From Tanypteryx hageni (lineage: Eukaryota > Arthropoda > Insecta > Odonata > Petaluridae), in the NCBI GenBank assembly GCA_028673005.1, contig CM054118.1, positions 90,496,858-90,560,857 on the forward strand: a stretch of 64,000 nt of DNA. The letters run 5' to 3'. Position 1 is the first letter of the stretch. Each line of letters starts with the position of its first letter. The notes under the pieces were generated by a model that saw only the letters and a list, made by a program, of their open reading frames with translations, searched no databases and had not been told where the DNA came from. The position numbers and the translations under genes were made by a program. This document shows positions 48,501 to 61,500 of the stretch, in pieces.

Positions 48501-49448
48501 CCCCAGGGGTGTTCAACATGATGATGGTTTACAAGTATATCATCAAAAAAAGAAGTGCGCAGCTCAGCAAAGCTCATGTGTAAGCTCGGAGGAATATATG
48601 ACTCATTGTGTAAAGGGACCAGCCTACTCTACCCAAGAGGTTGAGTGAGCTGGTACCTTTACACCATCTTTGTCCTTTGCAAAAGAGAAGGAGCAGAGCC
48701 TTCAGTGGGTCAGATGAACATAAACAAAGAAGAAAGTGAACTGACAAAAAGAGGTGGAAAATGGAAGATAATATGAGATGGCTGATGAGCAAACTCCCCA
48801 TTTGTAAATTTACTATCTGAAATAAACAAATGACTTCAAAGTAATGAATAGCAACTAATGCTAGTCAAAAAGCACTTACACCTCAGAAAATAGATAAGAC
48901 GAACACTTGCAGCGGCATTGAGCCACATCGGCTGGAGACGTTATTTACTTGTAGCTTTTCGAGGGATATTATTCATCTATAATTGAATCTATGTTGCATA
49001 ATTATGTTGTTGTTTACCCACATTTAGTCGCTGATGCTTACAAGAAAAGTTATTGGAGAAAAAGTTGACGAAAACTCCCCTTCCCTCACGATGAAATGTG
49101 TCGAGTGTGGCTCAACATACGAGTTGGTGCCATGTCAAGCCACCCTCGACATACGAGTGGGAAATGTTAAAATTGGACATTGAGGTCAAAAGCACCCTTT
49201 CAATATAACTTTTTCTGGAGTTTTGGATTTTTCCCTGAGGTTGTATCGAATGACCTGTATGCATGCCAAATTTAAGCTCTGTAGCACTTCTAGAAGTGCC
49301 TTAGGTTTTATATCATATATTCTATATATGTAAGAAGCAGCTATTTCTCTCTATATTATAACCGCGTAAACTATTTCTTACTTCCGTATGAGCTAAAATG
49401 CTGAAAATTTTCGGACTGATTATTCATGACTGAAAAACAGGAAAAATT

Positions 49449-49524
<76 letters not shown>

Positions 49525-52500
49525 GCATTAAAAATGAGGTTTTAAAGCAAAGGTAACAGCCACCTTAATGTATGATGCATCAAATTAAACATCTTGAGCT
49601 GCAGATTTGCAGGAAAATGATAAAATTGAAATCAGTCAAACCATTGGTGAGATATTGACATTTTTTGTGACCGGCTAAGCTCTGCTTGATGTAGTTGTAG
49701 TGGTTGATGTTAAGGTGGCGCTGCTAGCGGACATTATACACTGTAGGAAATATCGTAGCACTCCTAGTGGAGATTAGTAGAAGGAAATAAACCATGCAGT
49801 CTCTGACCTCCATGGTAATATGGCAGAAGGCTAACTACCAAGACAATATTTAATCTAACCAACCAGTCAATTTATCGACAGGAAACTGCTTGTTACTTAT
49901 AATTGTCATATAAATTAGAAACTTGAACCATAGTACATGCAAAAAAATGCAAATTTATTTTCCTAATCAAGACTACTATACTAGCAATTAGTAAATATTC
50001 GTTCATATGCATTGTTATTTTATGTAACCTATCAGTATTGCCTAAGTAGTCGAACAAGTTGTTTGCAACTTTTTAGCTATTGTTCTTGAAGAGTAAAACA
50101 GATGCAAAGCTGTGTGGATCGCTTCTACTGTGCTATATACGCATCATGATTTGTCTGTAAAAGTTTAAATATTTCAACAACATTTCTTCTATTGTTACAA
50201 TATTTATCTTAAAATGGCACTTATTTTAATATTTCAGAGTAATAAATTTTTAATACTATAATGTCATATTTTCCTAAATACATATATCATGAAAATTTAG
50301 CTCCTATATAGAAAATACAAACAATAATTTTAGCAATGAGAATTATAAATCATTAAATACATTCAAATACTGAATAAACAAAAAAATAGAATGAATTTAT
50401 CATTATTATTACAATTTACAGCAGCATTTTCCACATGATGCAGCGGTGCACGCAGTGCACCGTGTTCCCAGTTATGTGAAATTTTTTGATGTGCCCACTT
50501 AAGGGCTAAAGGAGGAGGTTCAGGGTCGCACACAGGCAGCAGACGAATTCACCTCGTGGAGCGAGCCACAGGGTTGATGCCCGTAGGGGCAGAGCCCCTA
50601 GTATAATCTAAAATCTATAAAAGCCTTCTTCAGTCCCTTGGTGGCTCCCTCTGTCACACTATGTAAAGGCAAATAACCCGATGAAGAATCGAGATAAATT
50701 TTTGAAATTTGGCAGGAATGCTTGATTCACATATTTTAAGGTGCTGATGAAAAAGAATCTCAAAAAAGTTCTTGGTTCAACTCCAAGGAAGACATTACCA
50801 TTTCCCATAAATAACACACAAACATCGACTTTTCAATGTGCAGGCTTTTATTCTTTTTGATATCTAAATTAGAAAGAATTAACCTATGATCTTTGGATCT
50901 GAACCATTTCAAAGAAAATATTATGGAGTTTCTTATTCTGTTTATCTTTTTACAGTTCATAATTCCTTATGTTAAATGTTTAATTCACATATTTTGGGGC
51001 AATCTTGCCATTTTAACAGGATGTTGCCTTGCTAACCCATTACATTGTTAAACCTTGAAATCCTATTGTTATTTCAATCCGTATGGATGAAAGGATGCTT
51101 TTAGCCCATAGCCACGTGAAAAAAAGTTCCATAATTAGTCGCGTGGGGTCAATATGACTCCAAAATGATTTGCAAATTTTAGGAAGAAAATACTGTGTTA
51201 TCTTTATCATACTGGAAATAAATCACTTTTAGACTATAATCCATTTATTAATAACAATTTTTCATCAAATATTGATTAAAATAACATTCATAACAAGAAA
51301 AATTCTCTTTATTAATCACTTCCCCTGTCCCCACAATCATAGCATTTCATTAGCATATGCTCTTTACAAAAAGTCCCACAATTTTCACATCTAAATGGCA
51401 CTTTATTGTCCTTAGTTCTAGGGAAAAATTTGCATCTTCCTCTGGAAGGTCCTGCTACAAAATATGGGCCTTCTTCCGCAAGTCCCCTCCCATTGAGTGT
51501 GAATGCGCTTTCAGAGATCTCTTGGTAAAAACTGACTCTGGGATCTCGAAATTTCTGGCTTTCACTAATTCTGTAGGTAGTACTTTTATGAAGTTTTGCC
51601 TTGTCATTTCATTTTTAACATTTTGTTTATATGGTTTGAAAGCACTGATGGTGGCAACGTTCAAAAAATGAAAAAAACAGCTAGTGCCCACCCATTCGTT
51701 CTTCTGCCAACGTTATAAGTGGCACAAAGCTGGTCACATGTATCAGCTCCCCCTTCAACTCCCCCTTCAACTCCCCCTTTTGTTGCATTGTACATCGTTA
51801 TTATTTCAGGTTTTCGGAGATCTTGGGTGCCATCGTGAATTTTATCATCATGATGCATGGTTGATATGAGTATCACAGGTCTGTTTTTCATTGAAATATT
51901 GGAGTCTATTGTGAAACTGAAAATGAAGCTTCTAACACTCCTGTCTCTTTTTGGAAGAAACTCAGGTGGGGTTTCTTTTTTATTTTTATCAGAGTGCCAA
52001 CAAGCATCAACTCGAACTCCGACAGAAGTGACTTAGCTAAAGGGACACTTGTACCAATTATCAGTGGTAACATTTCTATTCATTCCTTTTATTGGCATAA
52101 CTAAACGTTTCACCACCTGATCAGGTTTATTACTGGTTGTGTATGGTCCTCCTGTTTGAACACCCACATATATTTAAAATTTCTGTAAATAAAATTTTTC
52201 GCATTCACTAATGCAAAAACCTTTATTCCATACTTTTTCAGTTTTTCGGAATATACTAGAATATACGGCACCGACTTTGAAAGGAATCAGTTGCTCATCA
52301 ATTGTTACATATTGTCTTTTCAAAGTTTTATGGTAATATTTGAATAAGGTCCCTTATTGAAGAAAGATTATGTTACTTTATGCACTTCATGGGTTGTAAC
52401 GTCGTCAAACCTGCATCTCATAAGAAAGAAATCTTTTTGACGTCATTGTCAAGGGAAACATTTCGATTCCTGTGCCATCATTTGCCCACAAATCATTAAG

Positions 52501-55500
52501 TTGAGATGAGCAGACTTCAACACACTTGACATAAATCACGTATTTCTTCTTTTGACACATCTTGTGCATCTCAGTCTCTTTCAAAATTTTGCTGCACTTT
52601 TTCAATATAAATATTCATATTTTTTACAAGAAGCCCTAAAATACGATCATCAAAAAATAACGAAAACTATAAGAAAAAACTGAGATACATAACTTACAAA
52701 AACTTTCTGATATACCTAGTTTTATGCAATTGTATGTACACTTTCTATTTGTCCACAATCCCGTGTGAAAAAAAATTGGGAAAATTGGGTGACTGTCAAG
52801 AATCGGGAGAGTTCTGCGGTAGCTGGGCATGAAATTCATTATCATAATGCCACTGTACACTATACAGCTATTTTAAAAAATATATAGTTTGTCATATTGT
52901 TCATGATATCAAGCTGTATATAGAGATAGATTTGAATTGAAATTGCTCAAGCCACTTTTGAGAAAAGCACTAAAAAGCATTTAAGTATGACAAATACTGA
53001 GATAGAAAAAAGCTTGAGAATATTTATTGCAAATAGAACATTCCCACAAATCTGTGCAGATATGTGGTGACGTAGGCCTAGTTGGGATTCATTTTACCAA
53101 TGCCAACCCAAATGCTGTGCATGGTCTGTCAGAAACATCAAGTGGCAGGGCTTCTCCTTTTAGCAGACTGTCAATACAGAAAACAGATTTTATGACCTAA
53201 TTTCTCACTGAATGCATTTAGTGTACATTTCGAGCACACGTATTCAGTATAGGTATACTAGTTCATTCATTAATTGAAATGGTTTGTTACAATTTTTTCT
53301 GAAAAAAAAGGTTGTAAATGTATTTTAAAAATTGCCTTATTAATTGAATTCCGGATCGTAAGTTTGTGATGAAAAATACAATTATTTTATCTTATTTCAT
53401 TTGTTAAAAAACCAATAAAATGCATAACCATACTTCATAAGGTTTTATGACAACTCGTTGCGGTCATTTCGTCGCAGTTAGTTCATCGCGTGTTAATACA
53501 TCGCATGGCAAACTCATTGTGCGTCAATTCATCTCTCAGAGGCTTTGTTAACCGAGATATTCCTGTACAATAAATTTAGGAGGATCAAAAGTATTAATTT
53601 TGATGTGCCCAGGATTAATATTTGTGATTAATGCATTTTTTCTTCTACACATGGTATCTTGAATTCTCAAGTAGGTTTTTAAGTCAAATTTAATTCTTCA
53701 TTTAGTGATGGCAGTTTTCTTCTTTAAAATTCCACAAAAACACCTGTATGGATTCCATTCATTCATTATTAGTAGCATTAAAGTATAGATTGTTGTTTTA
53801 AACTATTCTTGGAAATTTAAATTAGTTATTAGTGTTACAGAATATTTTGATATTTTTATTACTTTAGTGTTTTATACATATTTTGCAGAAGGAGAAGCAC
53901 GATATTGAGGAAGAAGTGGGAAATGTCAAAAAAGGTTTGAGAAAATTCACTGAAGAAAGATCTGAAGACGTAAGGCATTGGATGCGTGAGATTCTCCATG
54001 AAACAAATCCAGAGCCTCCTGGCAGTGATCCTGACCTCGGGAGATTTGATTTCTTTACAGTACTTAAATGTAACCTCAATGAAGATGATTTTCATAAGAA
54101 AAATCTACAACATTTGTTGCGGAAAAACATGGTAACTAACATTCTAAATGATTTTTGCATCAAAACAACAGGGTTTAATTTTTACCTTTACATTATAAAA
54201 ATGTTTATAAAGTAGCTCTTCTCCAACCACAGTTTTCCGCCTTGCCCCTAAATGTATTCAAAACTTATCCAAATTCTTCGGTCTGATTGCCTACAAGTGC
54301 GCAGTGTGAATTTTGATAACAGTTTAATAGATAAGGGGATAAATTATTCTATACAATTAGAAAAGTGTTGTTGCTAACATTTTATGGTTTAAATTATTTT
54401 TTAATGTTGGACCTCTTTTATGTTAAACCTATAATTTTGATCAAACTGAACACTTGTAATAACGGAGAAAATCCACGGACCTTTTAATTTATGTTAAATT
54501 TACATTTTCTCATATGTGGCCTACAGTCTTAATTACCCACAGGGCCTTCAGTTATGAACAAATATCGTCGTTATTTATGTTATTGAAGAGGCTGAAAGCT
54601 CTATCAACTAGATGTAATTAGTTCACGCATAGAATGGTGGTCTGATTGCACTATTATATATTTATATTTCTCTGTTTACTCTTTGCAGTTATTTCCTCTG
54701 TGTAATTTTTGCTTTAGTATTTAATTCTCATGTCATTTTGGTTACATACCTCGGTTACTATCTCCTCTCCTCATCACAGCTATTCTTTATTTTGTTTGTA
54801 TTTTCTGGTAATAGTTTGTTTTTGTCAATTTTGTATTTTGGAAAAAATTCCTATAATGGCCCCCGATCACCACAGCTTTTATAACATTATTTGTTGTGTA
54901 TACTGTATTTAATCAATTGTAAGCCAACCCCACTTTTCACAAGGCCATGCAAGGAAAGAAATTATTGTAACACTTTGTGGTCCGCTCAAGTATTAGTACG
55001 TGTTTTTGTCACCAGTATCAGGTGGCCGCTCACGTATTAATGCGTGTTCATCTAGTCTCCGGTTTTTCACGCCACGGTGGATTTATTTGGAACTAATAGG
55101 AGCTATTTCTTTGATCGTACTCAGTCTAGAAGCTTTACACGTTGTTTTGGTGAAAGTGTAAGGTGTTTTATGAGAGATATTACAGTTTTTTTAACCTGTG
55201 ACATTTATTGTTACCAATACGCAATCATGGCTGCTGAGAACAGAAGGGGAATGTGCAAAAATGAAATTTTAAACGAAGTTTTTGCCGATAATTTGTCTGA
55301 TGTCCCAAGTTGTGAAGGAACTGATGGAAGTTCTGAGGAAAACGATAATGAAATGCCAAGTGGCAGTGATGAAGATATAATAATTACCAAGAAAACTGTT
55401 CGTGCTCTACCTTTGCAGTATTCCAGCGATTCTGAAGTTGATGACAGTAATGGTGTGACTAACACGACGAGTGGCGATGTTTTATTTTGGTCGGACAACG

Positions 55501-58500
55501 ACATTATTCCTGCTTTAGAAACATTTGCTGGCACACCAGGTGTGAAAATTACTCCACATGATCCAAAAAATGTGAGTGACGTAGTTAGTTTGTTTATTGG
55601 GGATGACCTCTTTTCGATGATGGTGGAGGAATCAAATCGTTATCATGAGCAAAATGCCCATAAATACAAAGAATCACCTAAAAGTTTGAAGTGGCATGAT
55701 ATAACCATTGGAGAAATGAAAAAATTTTAGGTTTGGTTATCCTTATGGGGCAGGTGCACAAAGACAGAATAAGTGATTACTGGACACTGGACCCTCTAAC
55801 AGAAACTCCTATATTTTCAAAGGTAATGAGTAGAAACAGGTTTCGCCAAATATGGCAGGCATGGCATTTTTCAAATAATGAAGATGTCCCAGAAAATTCA
55901 GGGAGGATATTCAAGGTTTTACTAGTTTTGAACAACCTTCTAAAGAAATTTGCAAGTGTCTACAAACCTAGGCAGGAACTGTCACTTGACGAGGGCGTGA
56001 TACCATGGCGAGGGCGACTATCTTTTCGTACATACAACCCTGCCAAGCTGACAAAATATGGAATATTAGTGCGTATGGTATGTGAAGCTATCACTGGATA
56101 TATTTGCAATTTGCAAATTTATACCGGTGAGGGTAATAAGTTGGAAGATACAATTCTGTCAGTTTTAGGGCCAAATACAGGTTTGTGGCACCATGTTTAC
56201 ATGGATAACTATTATAATAGTGTAAGTATTGCCAAAAAACTTCTCCAAAACAGAACAAGAATCTGTGGCACAGTCAGAGTAAATAGAGGTCTTCCTGAAT
56301 GTCTGAAATTCGTGAAACTACAGAAAGGCCAGTCAGCATTCCGAAGAAAAAAAGATGTTCTCGTGCAAATTTGGAAAGACAAGCGGGAGGTTCGCATGAT
56401 CTCTACCATTCATTCTTCATGGCTCCTAGAATCTGAAAAGAGGGACAGAAAAACTGGAGAGAGAATAAGGAAGCCGGAGTCCATCTTGGAATACAACAAG
56501 TATATGAAGGGAGTAGACCGTGCGGACCAATATCTGTCATATTGCACAATAATGAGAAAGACCACGAAGTGGTCAAAGAAGACAGTACTGTATTTGTTGA
56601 ACTGTGCCCTATTCAATTCTTTTAGGGTGTATGTAGAGCTCAATGGAAAACAAATTATGTATAAAAAATTCCTGCATGAAGTAGCCAGAAACTGGGTGAT
56701 CCCATCTCAGACACACGAGCCCATCTCATTGCCAGACACGAGCCCAGAAGAGCCCATCTCAGACACACGAGAGAAAAAGATTCACATTTCTCCTACAAGG
56801 CGTGCACCTAAGATGGACCCACCAGGAAGACTTTCAATGGACATGAAAAAGCATTAAGTAGAGAAAATAGTTAGTGCTGGGAGCAAGAAAATTCCTCGGA
56901 GACCATGTAGAGTATGTGCAGCCAAGAAAAAGAGAAGTGAAACCCGCTTTATTTGTGGATTTTGTTGTGTTCCACTCCATAGAGGGACATGTTTTGAACA
57001 ATACCACACTCTAATTGATTACTCTGGTATATAATCTCTATGCATTTAAAATTTCATTAAAATATATCCAGTAGTTCAGGAGTTGTGTGTGTTTTATTGA
57101 ATGCTTATACCATTCATGCGGTGGCACAGAAAATGGCCGGCCCCAAGGGCTGGAAAAATTTAAAGGGCACCGGCACACACAGTGTTTAAGTGCAAAGACA
57201 GCAAATCTCAAAATTCACAAGTATGAATGCCTCTGATTTTTAGTTCATAATTAACTAAAGGGTATTAACTGATATTACAGCAACATAAAATACACTTTAT
57301 TCACTTATTCATAACAATTTCTAAGAAAAAAATAATTTGACCGCATTATTCCCGGGAATTTAATCTGTGAACAAAAATAGCTCCGAATCTCGTAAATCAT
57401 ATACTCGTCAATCCCATAGCACTGCTGTGCTGCAAGATTAGATGTTTATTCTGCATATGTACGCTATCATTTTCCTCTTAAAGTTTGCAAAATAATGTGT
57501 TTGTCCCATAATGGAATTATTTTAAAAAACAATCTATCTACACTAAATGAGAAATTGATGCTTACTACGAGGAAGTGAAGGTTCACTCATGAAATATACG
57601 TATGTATATTAGACACTCGACACACTGAAACAAGATAGGTAAAGGAGGGGGGGAAAGGCAAATGTTTTGATCCATGAGTAAAATGAAACATTGTGTTGTG
57701 TCTTACCAATACAAGCGCTACCACCGCTTCTTCTAAAAGAGTGAATCTGCCATTAGGGCTAGTGTGGCAGCAAGCGCACCAATGGGTACCAAAGTGACGT
57801 GTATGCTCCATGACACTAACATTGAAAAAGCCTATCTGTGAATTGAGGATTTTTAAGGATAATAAATATATAATAGAAGAATTTTATCATATATTAAAAT
57901 TATAATGATAACAAATGCGATAGATAGAATTTTTAAGCATGTTTTGTATGCATTATAAGATTTAAGGTATGTCTCTAAAGCAGTGTTTCCCAAACTAATT
58001 TGACCACGGAACACTTTCGGGCTAGGAATTTATTGACGGAACACACATATAGTGGTCCGAGGGGAGGAGGGGTATCATACCGAAAAATAGTCGCACGTAA
58101 TGCTCAAAAGTTGGTTTAAATGAGTTAGTTTTCATATCTTTTATTTTATAAAGAATGAAAAATGAATATAGTATTTTAGAAGGAAAATATCGCTAACATC
58201 GAAATTTTTCTACGGAACATTTATTTACATCGCTCGGAACACAGTTTGGGAAATGCTGCTTTAAAGGATCAATCCTACCCCCTATTTTCCGTAAGCCTTG
58301 GTCCAGCTAGGAACATATCCTCCATGGTTGGAGAGGGACTAGAGTACTTATTTATGGACTGCTGATCTTTTTACTTTCTCCATAGGGGAAAGTAATGTTT
58401 TCATAAAAAAAAATCTATGTCGAGATTTCAATGGAAATACACATTTTGAGGTCCCCTGAACACATTTTGTCCATTTTCTCGATGATGCCTCTGTGTGTGT

Positions 58501-61500
58501 GTATGTGATAGGAATTTTGTGAGTGCAACTCAAAAACTATTAATCAGATCAACGGAAAATTTTATTTGACATTTTTGTTAAAATAACAAGAATTGATTAG
58601 TTTTTTGTAAAAATCAATCAACCGGAAGTGGATATTTACTCTTTTCACTTATCCATTTTTTTACTCTCTCCACATACGAAGTATAGAGAAAGTATTGTTT
58701 TCATGAAAAAATTGAATTCCAGATTTCAACAGAAATACATGTTTTAAGGTCCCCTGAACACGTTTTGACTATTTTCTTGGTGATGTCTGTCTGTATGTGA
58801 TAGATTTTTGTGGGCGCTCTAACTCAAAAACTATTAATCAGGTCAACGCAAAATTTTATATTTAACATTATTATAAAAGTTAGAAGATCTGATTATGTTT
58901 TTGGTAAAAATCGGTCGACCGGAAGTGGGTGTTAACTCTTGTCACTTATCTGTTATTTTGAAATATTTACTTTAATATTTGATAAATGTAAAAATGTTTT
59001 GGAATAAAAGTTGTAGGAAATTTCATTTTCTACAACCTTGATGGTAGAAGTGGAGACTACGGCGTTATTCTATTCGTAGAATTTGTATTCCGACCGTATA
59101 AGTAAATAGCCAGAAGAACTATTGCTAAATACGTATTTCCTCAGTAGCTCGGTTATGTAGTGTACGGTCCGCCTGGGTGCGGGGATTTGAATGGTTGACC
59201 GTTGACGGGAAAGTGCAAGTTGGCCTGACGGGAGTGGAAGGGGGAGGAGGGGAAGGGGGAAAACTGTTAAACTGTAGAGGGGGGAGTAAGGTAGGGGGCC
59301 CCGATCGATATTCATTACGTTTGTTTTGAATTTGTTGATAAACAGGCTCTCATATGCGTCCAATTTGTATTCTTCTCGTATTGATTTTAAAAGTGTTAAG
59401 TTCTGTATGGTGATGGGGTGGTTGGTTTCCTGTATGTGGGAGGCTACACTCGAGAGGTTGATCCTATTATTTCTAAAATGAGCTAGATGCTCCTTGAAGC
59501 GTGTTTCTATATTGCGTTTTGTTTGTCCTATATATATTTTGTCACAAGTCCCGCATGAAATTTTGTATATTCCGGATTTATGTAATGGCGCTGTTGGGTC
59601 TTTTGGGTTGTTAAGAAGGTTGGCGAGTTTTTTATTGTTAACTTGTACGGTCTTAATGTTGTGTTCTGAAAATATATTACCAAGTTTTTTGGTGACACCG
59701 GGGGTATTTTAATGTATTTTGACTTTTTTGAGTTGGTGTTTGAGAGAGTTGTGTGATTTTTTACGTGGAGACGGTGTTTATGTTTTCGCAGAATGTTTTC
59801 TACTATCTGATTGTTGTACTATCTGTCATAGGCTTATGATATTGAGTTTGGCAACAATATCGGTCGCCATGGACTTTTTCATTCAAAAACTCGAGATTTT
59901 TACAGTTTAAAGCTCAATTTTAGAAAAAATTTGATCTGTATATGAAATTTCACCATAGGAAATTGAAACTTCTTTATTTTCTTCATCCTCAAGTTCAAGT
60001 CCTGAATTTGTACGATGATTTTTAGCAATTTTAATGTGCAACTGAAAAGCAGTCTACAGTCATCTCCATGTTTTCAAATGGGGAAAATGAAAAAAAAATA
60101 TTTTTTTAAATAAATAAACTGGTCAGATTATCAATTTAAAAACCAACCTACCACCCTATACTCTTTATTGCGGTTAAATGACATTCCAGTTGTCTCTACA
60201 TTATGTAGGTTTTGAGTTATAGATACATACTTATACTTGATGGGACACTGCCTCAAACACTAAATTATTTTTATATATAGTATATATTTGTGTACTCTTA
60301 TGAACCAAAGAGCTATGCCGGCGGGAGATAATTCTCCTGGTAGGACCATCCAAGCCGGAAAGATCTGAGGGGAAGAGTCAGACTAAGAAGCAGTCTTGGG
60401 GGTTTTACATCCCCCTGTGCAAAGGCAGCAGCTTGCACAGTACCTCTGTAGGTGGTGATCATGTGGATCTGAACAGCTACAGATGGGTAATCACTCTGTG
60501 AAACTGCGATGAGGAAAGCAAGGGGAAAATACCTCATTATATTTCCCATGATAGGCTGAAAAGCTGCAAATACCTCTATGGATCTCTCTGGGGTAAAATA
60601 TTGCGGAGGTAAAATAGTCCCCCAATCAGATCTCTGGGTGGGGACTATCCTAGGGGATGCACAGAGGAAATGTAACATTAATAAGAAAGCATGTAGTGCG
60701 AAAATAAGAATAGGCACATGGAATGTTAGGACTATGAATTCAGGGGGTAAACTAGAGAACTTAAAAAGGGAAATGAGAAGGAATAATGCAGGTATAGTAG
60801 GTCTTAGTGAAGTTCGGTGGGAAGGAGAAGGCGAGATAAATTCGGACGAATTTAAGATTATTTACTCGGGAGGAGAGAAAAAGGAAAGGGGAATGGGGAT
60901 TATAATGAGAAAAGAGATAGCTAAAAGAATCAGAAGTAGGATTGCAATGGCAAAAGCAGCATTTAACGAGAAGAAGGAGCTTCTCACAAGCAAGAAAATA
61001 AATTTAGAAACAAGGAAGAAATTAGCAAAATGCTACATATGGAGCATAGCTCTTTATGGTGCAGAGACGTGGACGGTAAGGATAAAGGAGGAAAAATATT
61101 TAGAAAGTTTTGAGATGTGGGTATGGAGGAGAATGATGAAAGTGAAATGGACAGAGAGGAAGAGAAACGAAGAAGTATTAGAAATGGTGGGAGAAGAAAG
61201 GATGCTAATAAAAACAATCATGAAAAGAAAAGCAAATTGGATAGGGCACATATTGAGAAGACAGTGTTTACAAAGGAAAGGAAAGAAGGAAAAATTAGTG
61301 GAAGAAGAGGAAGAGGGAGAAAAAGAATAGGAATATTAGAGAATATAAAGCAGGGATATAATACTTATAGAGGTATAAAAGAGGCTTCTAGGGAGAGAGA
61401 GAAATGGAGGCAGCGATTCAGTTAAAACCTGTCTTCGGACAGAAGCATGATGATGATGATGATATAGTATAATTTGAAATAGGTTCCTTACAACCATTTA

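Larger units (their letters stand above)
47441..49166 (-). mobile_element. piggyBac-like element, decayed, TTAA-flanked
   Basis: TTAA at 47437-47440 is followed by CCCTTTGCACTCGG. On the right CCACTCG-type sequence precedes TTAA at 49167-49170 (CGAGTGGGAAATG). The ends are similar at about 9 of 13 positions. The minus strand encodes the Cys-rich C-terminus of a piggyBac transposase; little of the catalytic core is legible. Confidence 0.6.
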
